Shown piece after piece: positions 15,625 through 25,262 of a stretch of 64,000 bases of DNA (positions are counted from its first letter, which is position 1; every line of letters starts with the position of its first letter). Source of the DNA: Pseudomonas viridiflava (GTDB taxonomy: Bacteria > Pseudomonadota > Gammaproteobacteria > Pseudomonadales > Pseudomonadaceae); the NCBI RefSeq assembly GCF_900591205.1, contig NZ_UUPU01000001.1, positions 248,001 through 312,000 of the forward strand, in the 5' to 3' direction. The notes under the pieces were generated by a model, which ran no database searches, was not told the DNA's origin, and saw only the letters and a program-made list of their open reading frames with translations. The translations under genes and the position numbers were made by a program.

Positions 15625-18600
15625 AATCCTGCAAAAGAAATTAAGTTGCTACCGGTTGGGTTACGTGCGGATGGCGCGAGAATTCCATCATAGCCATTGG
15701 CTTTTGCCCAACTGCCGATCTGGTGCGTTTGTGTGTACTTGTTACCCGTAATGCTTTTGAGTGACACGCCCAATTGTTTGCGCACGTCGGCGCGGGTCAA
15801 GTCCAGCACGTTGTTGAGTTGCACCTTTTTGCTGACCAGGACGCGTGTCGACAGGTCGACGCCCCAATGCGTGACTTCGCCCAGCGCGGTTTTGCGTGAG
15901 TTGGCGCCATACACGCCACCCAGACCTTTATCGGTATAGCGGTGTCGGGAATCCACATTCCACTTGTGTGCCTGCCAGGTCGTGCCGATCCGTCCCGGTT
16001 CCTCGAAGCGGTAAACCGTACGGTTGACCTTGCGCCCCTTGGGTGGGCTTGAACATTTCATCAGGCCCAGTGGGTCGGCCCAGCTCAAGGGGTTGGGGGC
16101 ATACTGGTAGAGGTTAAGGCCGCCGGCCAGGCCAATCGGGTCGGGTGTGGTGAAGCGCCCGATGTCCGGGTCGTAAAAGCGCAGCGTGTTGTAGTGCAGC
16201 CCGGTCTCGCGGTCCAGGTACTGGCCCTGGAAACGCAGGTTCTGCTCTTCGATGAAGTAAGGCTCGCGCACTTCCTCGACGGTAGTGCCCCATACCGCAT
16301 GGCGCGCCTGCCAGACAGTATGGCCATCACTTTCCGTCAGCCGCTCCGGCAGGCCATTGATGTCGTTGTGGTAGTACCGAATTTTTTGCAGGTCACCCAG
16401 GCCATCCACGCGGGCCAGCGGTTCATAGCCTTCGTCGGCGTAGAGATAGAGGCTGGTTTGCTGGTTGCAGTGTTCCTGCAACAGTTGCAGGGCATCCCAA
16501 GTGAAACGAGTCTGGCTCAGTTGCACGCCGTTGCGGTCGCGGGTGGTTTTGGCGATGCGCCGGCCGAGCGGGTCGTAGGTCATCTCGACCACCGAGCCGT
16601 CGGCGTTGTGCACCTGTGCCAGACGCTGCTCGGCGTCATAGCTGAAGTGCTGCACGCCGCGTTGGGCGCTGTGTTTCTCGATGACCCGGCCGAAGCCGTC
16701 GTAGCGGTAACGCTTGTCCTGGTAGGTCAACAAACGGTTGTTGGCGACGGGGCCGAAGCCGTCCAGCAGGTTGGCCGCCGGGTCATAGGCGAGCGCCTCG
16801 CGCTGCCCCTGCAGGCTGTCTTGGCTGGCGAGGATGCGTCCGGTTGCATCGTAATGCAGGAGTTGGCGGTGTGCGCCATCGGGCCGACTTTCCACGCGCT
16901 CGACCAATTGGTCGCTAGCGTCATAACCGAACTGCGTCTGAGACGCCGGTTGTAACCCCGCCTGGCCTCGCAGGCGGCGCTGGCGCGCGCGCAGGCGGCC
17001 GCTGCGATCGTATTCGCTGCGGGTGCTGATATGCCCCTGGGTTTGCAGAACTTCACGGTGCAAGCGGTCGCGTTCGAAGTCGCTGATCACCACACCGTCC
17101 AGATTGATCTGGTGCAGGTGACCGCTGCCGTAGCGCAGGCGGTTGAGCCAGCGACCGTCGGGAAGCTGGGTCTGGACCAAATTGCCCAACTCGTCGTAGT
17201 GGTGCGCCAGGCTGCCGGCGCCCGTTTGCTCAAGAATCAGCTGGCCGAGGCAGTCGTAGCCAAAACCGAGCTTTTGTTGCGCGCCGTCACCTCCGGTATA
17301 GATGATGGCGGTGACTTGATCGAGTGCGTCGTACTCATAATCGGTGCGCCCGTCCGTCGTTTGTCTGGCGGTCAGGCGACCGCCAGCATCGCGCAGCAGA
17401 TCATGCACGATGGGCGCCTCGGTCCCCGCCGACGCAAGCGCCTGCACCTGGGTGACGTTATCCAGCGAGTCGTACGCGTAACGCTTGAGGCTGCCGTCCA
17501 GGCGCTGTTCCTGGGTCAGTCGGTCGCCTGCGTCCCAGTCGAAGCGGTAGCGCTCACCGTTTTCGTTGATCAGGCTTTGCAGGCGGCCGTAGGCGTCATG
17601 GTGCAATTCCACGCGGCGACCATGGGCGTCCGTGCGCTGGCGTAACAAGCCGTTCGGCGCGTGCTCGAAGTGTGTCGTGTGCCCGGCCGGGTCGCTGTAG
17701 CCGATCACCTGTCCGCTGGCGTCGCGCTGATAGTGTTCGGTGCGGCCATCGGGCAATTGCTTGCTGACCAGGCGACCCTGGCTGTCATAAGCGAAAACGG
17801 TACGCTCGCCGAGGGCGTCGCTGCTGGTGTGCAACAGGCCGCGCTCGTCGTAGCGCAACTGGGTGCTGTAGCCCGAACAATCGGTGTGCTTGCTCAACTG
17901 TCCAAGCGGCGTCCATTGCAGGGTCTTGCGCTTGCCGGTGGCGTCGATGATTGCCACGACCTGGCCGTGGGCGTCGTGACGGTAGGCGGTCACGTGGCCC
18001 AGCGGATCAGTCTCGCTGATGCAATTGCCTCGCGTGTCGTAGCGGTACTGCCAGGTGTTGCCCGCCGCATCGGTTTCCGCCAGCGGCAGCGCCCAATGCT
18101 CCAGCCACAAGGTCGACTCGCTGCGGCCCAGCGGGTCGAGCGTAACGCTCAGGTTTCCGGCCTCGTCGTAGGCAAACTGGTAGTGCCCACCGTTCGGATC
18201 GGTAGCCCCCAGCAATTGGTTTTCAGTATTCCACTGGAACGCCCAAGTACGTCCCAGCCCATCGACAGACTCGATGATCTGGTGCGCTGCGTCCCAGCGG
18301 CGTGTGCTGGTCCGCTCAAGCCCGTCGGTGATGCGCGTGATACCGGCGTCCAATTCATAGCTGAACTGATAGGTGTCGCCCGCATCGGTCCAATGCCGCA
18401 CCACGCGCCACTCGCGCTCGTCGACACACGCCCACTGGTAGAAGCATCGCAAGCCGGTCGGCAGTTGGTGCTCGACCATGCGCTGCCCGGCGTCGTAGGC
18501 GAACCGGCGCTTCACCTGCCCGTCGGACTGGCGCACCGACGCCAGGTCGCCACGGCTGTCGTAGGTGTAATGCATCAGCACTTCGCGGCGCTGATCGGGG

Positions 18601-20039
18601 TACAGACGCTCGATGCGGCTGACGCGTTGCGGCCAGAGGGCGTCGTAGATCAGTTCGGCGCGAACCAGGTCGAAGGTATCGCGCAGGCGCAGCAGGCGAC
18701 CGCCGTCGTCGTAGTCGAGGTAGATGCGGTTGTCGTTGCGGTCCCCCAACTGGCTCAGGCGTAGCCGTGTTGCGTCCTGTGGCGCGGGGTCGAACAACCG
18801 GTAAAGGCCGTCCGCGCTTTCGATCAGCAGTTGGCCATTCAGGTGGCGCCGTACGCTAAGCCCTTCGCCGGCACTGAACACGGCGCCGCCCAACGGGATG
18901 GCCCCCATGTCGATGCGTCGGCCTTGTTCATCGGTGTACAACAACAACTCGCCACCGTCTGGGTGGGGCAGCCGTTGCACGCTGACTTCGTAACCGACGC
19001 TCCAGCCAGCACCGAACAGACCGTTACGGCGTTCGTCGCGGCTGTTGTAGAAGCGCTGCCAGTCGATGGGCATGATGCCGGGCAGGGCGAAATCCAGCTC
19101 TTCGGGGCCGCCGAGCACCTTCGCGCCGGTGCTGGCATGCACAGGGTTGGATGAACCCATGGCCGCATTGGCCAGTGCGCCCATGGCCTGGCTGACCACG
19201 AACGAATTCACCCCGGCCAGCAGCATGCACGGCAGGTTACTCAGGAACTTGCCCTTGCCGCCCTTGAGCATCATCAAGGCCGTGACGGCCAGCCCGACCC
19301 CAGGCGTCTTGCCGCTGCGGATCTCGCGCACGACCACCGAGCCTCCGCCGATGGTCACATTCGGTGAAATCAGGCCGGACGACACCACGGTTGCATCACA
19401 GGTACTGCGGTCACCGCTGCGTACCGCGGGCTGGCCATTGATCGTGACTTTTTCCGAGCCTTCGGCCAGAAACTGCGGCGGCATCGGCGGGTGCTTGGTG
19501 CAGGTCACCAGGTCCAGCGGCTTGGGGACCGCGCCGGGCGCCGGGGTGGCCACCGTGGGGCGCCACATCTGGGCGAAAAAACCTTTGGCCATGTCCAGGT
19601 AGCCCGGCTCATCGCCGGGCTCAGGCTCTGTCGTTTCGGTGCCGGATGGCTCAACGTGCGACGGCACGGCGCCCGCTGCGCGCGCTGCGGGAGTGGTGTT
19701 GATCAGGGTGTCTGTAGAACCACTGAGAATGGTCGCCATGACGGTGGGAGGAAACAGTGCATTGCCGATCCCCTCGCACATGTCACTCAAGCCTTTGTCG
19801 GCTCCGGTCTTGCTCATGGCCACGCCGACGATCACCCCGACCACTGCCCCCAGCACGCATGCGCCAAGCCCGAAGGTGGCGACGGTAATACCGGTAGCCG
19901 CCACCACCGCCGCTGTCGCCAGCGCGGTAATCGCCACATTGGCCGCCACTTCCAGCACGCCGCCGAGGATGTCCGCCATGACTGAGGTGTGGGACAGCCC
20001 GTCGCCCAGGCGCGCAGCCCAGAGCAGCGCGTCAGACAT
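15621..20039 (-). CDS. Rhs effector with prePAAR, PAAR and a RES-type toxin tip (Rhs2)
   Basis: 1472 residues from the ATG at 20039, 12 bp after the Eag chaperone gene. Residues 8-17 (AARLGDGLSH) match prePAAR; about 24-76 are hydrophobic; PAAR lies at about 178-255; YD repeats run to the core end DPIGLAGGLNLYQYAPNP... ADPLGL at 1326. The last 146 residues (DNA 15624-16061) carry RES-domain features: an early Arg (TVYRFEEPGR), SRHRYTDKGLGGVYGANS, TALGEVTHWG, LNNVLDLTRADVRKQLGV, and a final GYDGILAPSARNPTGSNL. Characterised RES toxins consume NAD+, so the predicted effect is NAD depletion in a target cell. The body is clearly related to Rhs1 over its whole length but the tip is unrelated. Enzyme activity is inferred. 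Confidence 0.92.
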   Translation of the reverse strand: MSDALLWAARLGDGLSHTSVMADILGGVLEVAANVAITALATAAVVAATGITVATFGLGACVLGAVVGVIVGVAMSKTGADKGLSDMCEGIGNALFPPTVMATILSGSTDTLINTTPAARAAGAVPSHVEPSGTETTEPEPGDEPGYLDMAKGFFAQMWRPTVATPAPGAVPKPLDLVTCTKHPPMPPQFLAEGSEKVTINGQPAVRSGDRSTCDATVVSSGLISPNVTIGGGSVVVREIRSGKTPGVGLAVTALMMLKGGKGKFLSNLPCMLLAGVNSFVVSQAMGALANAAMGSSNPVHASTGAKVLGGPEELDFALPGIMPIDWQRFYNSRDERRNGLFGAGWSVGYEVSVQRLPHPDGGELLLYTDEQGRRIDMGAIPLGGAVFSAGEGLSVRRHLNGQLLIESADGLYRLFDPAPQDATRLRLSQLGDRNDNRIYLDYDDGGRLLRLRDTFDLVRAELIYDALWPQRVSRIERLYPDQRREVLMHYTYDSRGDLASVRQSDGQVKRRFAYDAGQRMVEHQLPTGLRCFYQWACVDEREWRVVRHWTDAGDTYQFSYELDAGITRITDGLERTSTRRWDAAHQIIESVDGLGRTWAFQWNTENQLLGATDPNGGHYQFAYDEAGNLSVTLDPLGRSESTLWLEHWALPLAETDAAGNTWQYRYDTRGNCISETDPLGHVTAYRHDAHGQVVAIIDATGKRKTLQWTPLGQLSKHTDCSGYSTQLRYDERGLLHTSSDALGERTVFAYDSQGRLVSKQLPDGRTEHYQRDASGQVIGYSDPAGHTTHFEHAPNGLLRQRTDAHGRRVELHHDAYGRLQSLINENGERYRFDWDAGDRLTQEQRLDGSLKRYAYDSLDNVTQVQALASAGTEAPIVHDLLRDAGGRLTARQTTDGRTDYEYDALDQVTAIIYTGGDGAQQKLGFGYDCLGQLILEQTGAGSLAHHYDELGNLVQTQLPDGRWLNRLRYGSGHLHQINLDGVVISDFERDRLHREVLQTQGHISTRSEYDRSGRLRARQRRLRGQAGLQPASQTQFGYDASDQLVERVESRPDGAHRQLLHYDATGRILASQDSLQGQREALAYDPAANLLDGFGPVANNRLLTYQDKRYRYDGFGRVIEKHSAQRGVQHFSYDAEQRLAQVHNADGSVVEMTYDPLGRRIAKTTRDRNGVQLSQTRFTWDALQLLQEHCNQQTSLYLYADEGYEPLARVDGLGDLQKIRYYHNDINGLPERLTESDGHTVWQARHAVWGTTVEEVREPYFIEEQNLRFQGQYLDRETGLHYNTLRFYDPDIGRFTTPDPIGLAGGLNLYQYAPNPLSWADPLGLMKCSSPPKGRKVNRTVYRFEEPGRIGTTWQAHKWNVDSRHRYTDKGLGGVYGANSRKTALGEVTHWGVDLSTRVLVSKKVQLNNVLDLTRADVRKQLGVSLKSITGNKYTQTHQIGSWAKANGYDGILAPSARNPTGSNLISFAGF

Positions 20040-20051
20040 GCAAAGGCTGCT

Positions 20052-20486
20052 TCACTGAGGTACGTCGAACACGAGCGAGCCCTTGATCGTCGCCCAGTGC
20101 GCCGCTTCGGCATCCCCCAGCGTGTCCGGCTTCACGTAACTCAAAGCCATCATCTTGCGTGTGCCCGGCAGCACCAGGGCCAGCTGATATTGGAACACCT
20201 TGTCATTGCCCTTGCTGAACTGGCTGCGCAGCTCTATACCTTCCACCTCCTGGGCGGCCCCCAAGCGCACGCTAACGCTCGGCTGGCAGCGCAGATCCTG
20301 CACCTGTTGTTCCAGGCGCTTGAGCTGGTCGGCAAAGTTGCTGTGCAGGGTTTCGCCTTCGGTGAGCAGGCTGCGGCTGATGATCAGGGAAGTCCCCAAC
20401 TCGGGGAACTTGAGGATATTGATCGTCGCGTCCTGCAGCTCGGCGGCCGGCAGTTGAAGCTGGAATTCGTTGATTCGGTACGTCAT
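20052..20486 (-). CDS. eagR: Eag/DcrB (DUF1795) chaperone for Rhs effectors
   Basis: 144 residues, the size of Eag chaperones. It opens MTYRINEFQLQLPAAELQDA and carries SLIISRSLLTEGETL and FQYQLALVLPGTRKMMALSY, typical of the DUF1795/DcrB fold. Family members bind the hydrophobic N-terminal helices and prePAAR segment of Rhs or PAAR effectors in the cytoplasm and hold them ready for loading on VgrG. It lies between vgrG (15 bp) and rhs2 (12 bp), which gives the textbook vgrG-eag-rhs order. It is the only Eag-type gene in view, so it probably serves both Rhs proteins. Confidence 0.9.
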   Translation of the reverse strand: MTYRINEFQLQLPAAELQDATINILKFPELGTSLIISRSLLTEGETLHSNFADQLKRLEQQVQDLRCQPSVSVRLGAAQEVEGIELRSQFSKGNDKVFQYQLALVLPGTRKMMALSYVKPDTLGDAEAAHWATIKGSLVFDVPQ

Positions 20487-20501
20487 GGAAAACAGGTCTC
20501 G

Positions 20502-22442
20502 TCAGGAGCTTTTAGGCGCGGGGAACGCGGCTTTGATATTGGCGTCGATGCTTTTTTTGATGCCCTGGCCATCGGGTTCGGCGCCGGGGCCGTGACCGTT
20601 GTTCAGGTGCAGCACACCTTTGGTGTTGAACTGGGCATCGCCGCTGGCATAGAAGCTGATATTCACGCCGGTAAGGTTGATCTGCCCGCTGGCATTCAAC
20701 TCCAGGATGCTTTCACCGCAGACCAGGCGCAGGTTTTCGCCCACCTCGATGACGTAGCTCTGGCTGATGCTGTCGGTCTTGCGCTGGCCCACCAAGAGCA
20801 CGTCCTCCTGTTTGACGATGCGCGTACGGTTATTACCGATGGTCACCGTCTCGTTGTGGCCGATGCTTTTGTTGCGGTCATGCCCCACGGCGTGGCTTTC
20901 ATCCACCTCCACCACGATGTCCTGGTTGCGCTCGGCGTGGATGTACAGCTGCTCCAGCCCCTTCTTGTCCTCCATGCGGATTTCGTTGAAGTTGGCCGGT
21001 GTGCCGCCCTTGCTGGAACGGCTTTTCATGCCGCTCTGCGTCGCGTTTTCCGGCAGGTCGTAGGGCACGGTCTGCTCGGCGTTGTACACGCGCCCGGTGA
21101 TGATCGGCCGGTCGGGGTCGCCTTCCAGAAAGCTCACAATCACTTCCTGGCCGATCCGGGGAATCTGCATCGAGCCCCAATTCTTGCCGGCCCAGGATTG
21201 CGAAACACGAATCCAGCATGAGCTGTTTTCGTTGGATTGGTCGTGGCGGTCCCAGTAGAAGTGCACCTTCACGCGGCCGTACTGGTCGGTCCAGATTTCC
21301 TCACCTTTGGGGCCGACCACCAGGGCCGTCTGCGGGCCTTTGACGATCGGGCGGTAGGTGCTGGCCAGCGGCCGGAAGCTTTGTTGGGCGTCGATGCAGG
21401 TGAGGCTGCTTTCGAACTGCGCCGAACCCGAGCCGCCGCCGCTTTCCAGGCTTTCCTGGGTGATGTAGTAGCGAATGCCGACGATCAGGTATTCGCGGTT
21501 CTGGTCCTGGCGGCTGAAGCCGGTGAGGCTGAACAGGTGGCCCGAACCCAGGCCCCGGGCATTGCCGCTGAACTCGATCTGTTCGTGCAAGGTCTGCAGG
21601 GCTTCGATGCGGGTGCGCGCATAGTGTTCGCCGTCGGCGCTTTGCACGTAGGTGCCGGGGTAGTCGTACAGCGGATAGTCGCCGGCCGTGTGCGGGCGCG
21701 GCATGGCCGAGCGCACGTCGATGCTGGCGCTGGGGCGCTGGAAGTCGTAGTCGTTGAGCTCCAGCGAACCCGGCTGCACTTGTTGCGCCAGGTGCCAGTT
21801 GTGCATGTGGTCGCGTTCGCGCTGCTGCTCGTCCTTGGGGTAATACGGGATCGACGCGTAGCCTGGCACCGTGGTGTGGGCGCCGTAGGCGTCGGCCAGT
21901 ACCAGCACATGGCGGTCCTGTTCATGACGGAAGAAGTAGTAGATGCCTTCCTGTTCCATCAAGCGACTGACGAAATCGAAGCTGGTTTCGCGGTACTGCA
22001 CGCAGTATTCCCACTCGCGGTACGGCCGGCTCAGGGCGTCTTCGAAATCCGAGAAACCCAGGTCGCGGAACACCTGCTTGATGATCTGCGGGATGCTCAG
22101 GTTCTGGAAAATCCGGCAGTCCGAGGTACGGCTCAGCAGCCACAGCCATGGGCGCAGCGTCACCTGGTAACTGGCGAACTGGCCCTGGTCGATGCTCTGG
22201 CTGCACTGCGCGACGATGCCGTGAAAGTGCCGTTCACCCCCGTCGGCCAGTTGCAGGCCCACGCTCATCGGCTTGCCCAGCAACTGGTTGAGGTCGATGT
22301 TGGCGTCCAGCGACGTCAGTTGCAGCTCATAGGTGAACAGCCGCCCCAACTCTTCACCGCCGCCCATTTGATTGAGCAGCAGCACATCCGGCCCGAGGGG
22401 GCTGGTGATCTTGGCCAGGCGTGAGGCTTGGTTGAATAGCAT
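20502..22442 (-). CDS. vgrG: T6SS spike protein VgrG (TssI)
   Basis: 646 residues from the ATG at 22442 (MLFNQASRLAKITSPLGPDV); an in-frame start 15 codons earlier lies in the leader and is rejected. The gp27-like part (about 1-370) includes FDFVSRLMEQEGIYYFF; the gp5-like OB fold follows, with GPKGEEIWTDQYGRVKVHFY, SCWIRVSQSWAGKNWGSMQI and GQEVIVSFLEGDPDRPIITG; the C-terminal beta-helix ends KSSRSKGGTPANFNEIRMED and a repeat of short beta strands. There is no toxin extension at the C-terminus, so cargo must be carried by the PAAR-Rhs proteins encoded downstream. It forms the trimeric tip of the Hcp tube. A REPIN separates it from clpV. Confidence 0.96.
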   Translation of the reverse strand: MLFNQASRLAKITSPLGPDVLLLNQMGGGEELGRLFTYELQLTSLDANIDLNQLLGKPMSVGLQLADGGERHFHGIVAQCSQSIDQGQFASYQVTLRPWLWLLSRTSDCRIFQNLSIPQIIKQVFRDLGFSDFEDALSRPYREWEYCVQYRETSFDFVSRLMEQEGIYYFFRHEQDRHVLVLADAYGAHTTVPGYASIPYYPKDEQQRERDHMHNWHLAQQVQPGSLELNDYDFQRPSASIDVRSAMPRPHTAGDYPLYDYPGTYVQSADGEHYARTRIEALQTLHEQIEFSGNARGLGSGHLFSLTGFSRQDQNREYLIVGIRYYITQESLESGGGSGSAQFESSLTCIDAQQSFRPLASTYRPIVKGPQTALVVGPKGEEIWTDQYGRVKVHFYWDRHDQSNENSSCWIRVSQSWAGKNWGSMQIPRIGQEVIVSFLEGDPDRPIITGRVYNAEQTVPYDLPENATQSGMKSRSSKGGTPANFNEIRMEDKKGLEQLYIHAERNQDIVVEVDESHAVGHDRNKSIGHNETVTIGNNRTRIVKQEDVLLVGQRKTDSISQSYVIEVGENLRLVCGESILELNASGQINLTGVNISFYASGDAQFNTKGVLHLNNGHGPGAEPDGQGIKKSIDANIKAAFPAPKSS

Positions 22443-22487
22443 CGGTAGTCCCGTTGAGGTCGTAATCACTGAAGGAACCGAATCCAA

Positions 22488-22577
22488 TGTGGGCGCTGGC
22501 TTGCCTGCGATGGCGGTGTATCAGTCAACGTCTGTGTTGAATGTTCAATTGCTATCGCAGGCACGCCAGCTCCCACA
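22488..22577. repeat. REPIN between clpV and vgrG
   Basis: Arms TGTGGGCGCTGGCTTGCCTG (from 22488) and ATCGCAGGCACGCCAGCTCC (ending with CCCACA at 22577) are inverted with two differences. It fills most of the 156 bp between the clpV stop and the vgrG start, so it interrupts the T6SS operon just where the spike-and-effector genes begin. Confidence 0.8.
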
Positions 22578-22598
22578 CTTTGCCCGTGTTCCTTCAGG

Positions 22599-25262
22599 TC
22601 AAGCCGCGTCGCTGAAGTCGTAGTGCAGTTCATTATCCCGGCTACTGATGCGCACTCCCGCCAACGGCTGGCCTTCGAGCATGCGCGTGAGGAACTCACG
22701 GCTCATGTCCGGCAGCAGGCTGTTGGTGAGGATGGTGTCGATCATGCGCCCGCCGCTTTCGGTTTCGGTGCAGCGCGAAACGATCAGGTCGACCACCGCG
22801 TCGTCGTAGTCGAAAGCGACTTTGTGGGTGTTTTCCACGCGCTTTTTGATGCGGTTGAGTTGCAGGCGAGTAATCGCCTTGAGCATCTCGTCGCTCAGCG
22901 GGTAGTACGGAATCGTCACCAAGCGGCCGAGCAACGCGGGCGGGAAAATTTCCAGCAGCGGCTGGCGCAACGCCTTGGCGATTGCTTGCGGCTCGGGGAT
23001 ATTCGCCGGGTCTTTGCAGACCTGGGAAATCAGCTCGGTGCCGGCGTTGGTGGTCAGCAGGATCAGGGTGTTCTTGAAGTCGATCACCCGTCCTTCGCCG
23101 TCTTCCATCACGCCTTTGTCGAACACCTGGAAGAAGATTTCGTGCACGTCCGGGTGGGCTTTTTCCACCTCGTCCAGCAGCACCACGCTGTAGGGTTTGC
23201 GCCGTACCGCTTCGGTCAGCACGCCACCTTCGCCGTAGCCGATATAGCCCGGTGGTGCGCCCTTGAGGGTCGACACCGTGTGGGCTTCCTGGAATTCGCT
23301 CATGTTGATGGTGATCACATTCTGCTCACCGCCGTACATGGCCTCGGCCAGGGCCAGCGCGGTTTCAGTCTTGCCCACGCCGGAGGTGCCGGCGAGCATG
23401 AACACGCCAATCGGCTTGCTCGGGTTGTCGAGGCCGGCGCGGGAGGTCTGGATGCGCTTGGCGATCATTTGCAGGGCGTGATCCTGACCGATGATGCGTT
23501 TTTTCAGGTGCTGGTCGAGGTTGAGCACCGTCTCCAGTTCATTGCGCGCCATGCGGCCCACTGGAATGCCGGTCCAGTCGGCGACCACCGAGGCCACGGC
23601 CTGGTAATCCACGGTCGGCAGGATCAGCGGGGTCTCGCCTTGCAGGGCAGTGAGGCGCTGTTGCAGGTCGACCAACTGGGCGCGCAACTCATCATTGCCA
23701 CTGTCTACCACGCCGGCTTTTTCACGCAGGGTGGCGCGAGTGGCGAGCAGCTCGTCCACCAGGGTTTTCTCTTCGGCCCAGCGGCTTTCCAGGGTTGCCA
23801 GGCGTTCACGCTCAGCAGCCAGCAAGGCTTCGCTATTGCTCTGACGCGCGCCAATGGCGATGCCGATGGCATGCTCGCGGGCGATGATTTGCAACTCGGT
23901 TTCCAGCGCTTCGATGCGACGGCGGCTGTCGTCCACTTCGGCCGGCACGGCGTGCAGGCTGATAGCGACGCGGGCGCAGGCGGTGTCCAACAGGCTCACG
24001 GATTTGTCCGGCAACTGGCGCGCGGGGATGTAGCGGTGCGACAGCTTCACCGAGGCTTCCAGGGCTTCGTCGAGGATCTGCACCTGGTGGTGTTTTTCCA
24101 TGGTCGAGGCCACGCCGCGCATCATCAGCAGCGCCTTGTCTTCCGACGGCTCCGCCACCTGTACCACCTGGAAGCGGCGGGTCAGCGCCGGGTCTTTCTC
24201 GATGTGTTTTTTGTACTCGGCCCAAGTCGTGGCGGCCACGGTACGCAAGGTGCCACGGGCCAGCGCGGGCTTCAGCAGGTTGGCCGCGTCACCGGTCCCG
24301 GCGGCGCCACCGGCACCCACCAGCGTGTGGGCTTCGTCGATAAACAGGATGATCGGTTTGGGCGAGGCTTGAACGTCTTCGATGACCTGGCGCAGGCGCT
24401 GTTCGAACTCGCCTTTCATGCTGGCGCCGGCCTGCAGCAGGCCCACGTCGAGGCTGCGCAGTTCCACATCTTTGAGCGCGGGCGGTACGTCTCCGGCGAC
24501 GATGCGCAGGGCGAAGCCCTCAACCACGGCGGTCTTGCCCACACCGGCTTCACCGGTGAGGATCGGGTTGTTCTGGCGCCGACGCATCAGGATATCCACC
24601 AGTTGGCGGATCTCTTCATCACGGCCCACAATCGGGTCGAGCTTGCCGCTGCGCGCCTGTTCGGTCAGGTCGACGGTAAAACGCTTGAGTGCTTCCTGCT
24701 TGCCCATCGCACTCGGCGCCATCGCACCGCTGGCTTCGCCGGGCACGGCGCCGGCGTTGAAACCGTCGCTGGCGCTAAGGGCGTTTTCCGGCGAGTCGCC
24801 GACGTATTCATCAAAACGCTCGCTCAGGGCTTCGGCCTTGATCTTGTCGAACTCGGACGACAAACCCAACAGCGCATGGCGCAGGCTCGGGGTTTTTAGA
24901 ATGCCGAGCACCAGGTAGCCAGTGCGCACTTGGCTTTCGCCGAACATCAGGCTGCCGTAGACCCAGCCGCGCTCTACCGCTTCTTCCACATGGGAGGACA
25001 GGTCGGTGATCGAGGTCGAGCCACGTGGCAGGCGGTCCAGGGCTTCGGTCAGGTCACGCGCCAGGCGCGCCGGTTCGACGTTGAACTGACGGATGATGCG
25101 GTGCAGGTCCGAGTCCTGCAGTTGCAGCAACTGGTGAAACCAGTGGGCCAGTTCCACATACGGGTTGCCCCGCAGTTTGCAGAACACGGTGGCGGCTTCG
25201 ATGGCCTTGTAGGCCACGCTGTTGAGTTTGCCGAACAGTGCGGCGCGACTGATTTCACCCAT
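22599..25262 (-). CDS. clpV: T6SS AAA+ ATPase ClpV (TssH)
   Basis: 887 residues. The N-domain (about 1-160) binds the TssC helix; the first AAA module has Walker [14 protein letters not shown] and Walker [15 protein letters not shown]; a ClpB-type middle coiled coil follows (about 440-540); the second AAA module has Walker [16 protein letters not shown] and Walker [17 protein letters not shown]. It unfolds and recycles the contracted TssBC sheath in the cytoplasm after firing. Its start overlaps the tssG stop by 8 bases. Confidence 0.97.
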   Translation of the reverse strand: MGEISRAALFGKLNSVAYKAIEAATVFCKLRGNPYVELAHWFHQLLQLQDSDLHRIIRQFNVEPARLARDLTEALDRLPRGSTSITDLSSHVEEAVERGWVYGSLMFGESQVRTGYLVLGILKTPSLRHALLGLSSEFDKIKAEALSERFDEYVGDSPENALSASDGFNAGAVPGEASGAMAPSAMGKQEALKRFTVDLTEQARSGKLDPIVGRDEEIRQLVDILMRRRQNNPILTGEAGVGKTAVVEGFALRIVAGDVPPALKDVELRSLDVGLLQAGASMKGEFEQRLRQVIEDVQASPKPIILFIDEAHTLVGAGGAAGTGDAANLLKPALARGTLRTVAATTWAEYKKHIEKDPALTRRFQVVQVAEPSEDKALLMMRGVASTMEKHHQVQILDEALEASVKLSHRYIPARQLPDKSVSLLDTACARVAISLHAVPAEVDDSRRRIEALETELQIIAREHAIGIAIGARQSNSEALLAAERERLATLESRWAEEKTLVDELLATRATLREKAGVVDSGNDELRAQLVDLQQRLTALQGETPLILPTVDYQAVASVVADWTGIPVGRMARNELETVLNLDQHLKKRIIGQDHALQMIAKRIQTSRAGLDNPSKPIGVFMLAGTSGVGKTETALALAEAMYGGEQNVITINMSEFQEAHTVSTLKGAPPGYIGYGEGGVLTEAVRRKPYSVVLLDEVEKAHPDVHEIFFQVFDKGVMEDGEGRVIDFKNTLILLTTNAGTELISQVCKDPANIPEPQAIAKALRQPLLEIFPPALLGRLVTIPYYPLSDEMLKAITRLQLNRIKKRVENTHKVAFDYDDAVVDLIVSRCTETESGGRMIDTILTNSLLPDMSREFLTRMLEGQPLAGVRISSRDNELHYDFSDAA

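Noticed and set aside
10921..20039. Tandem rhs genes as an assembly duplication
   Set aside because: The two differ at many positions along the whole core, end in unrelated tips and are each followed by a different small gene, so they are separate genes and not one gene duplicated in assembly.
22623..24899. 758-codon plus-strand open frame opposite clpV
   Set aside because: It lies entirely antisense to a full-length clpV with intact motifs. Its His/Gln/Gly-rich translation is typical of the mirror frame of GC-rich genes, and no ribosome site is evident.
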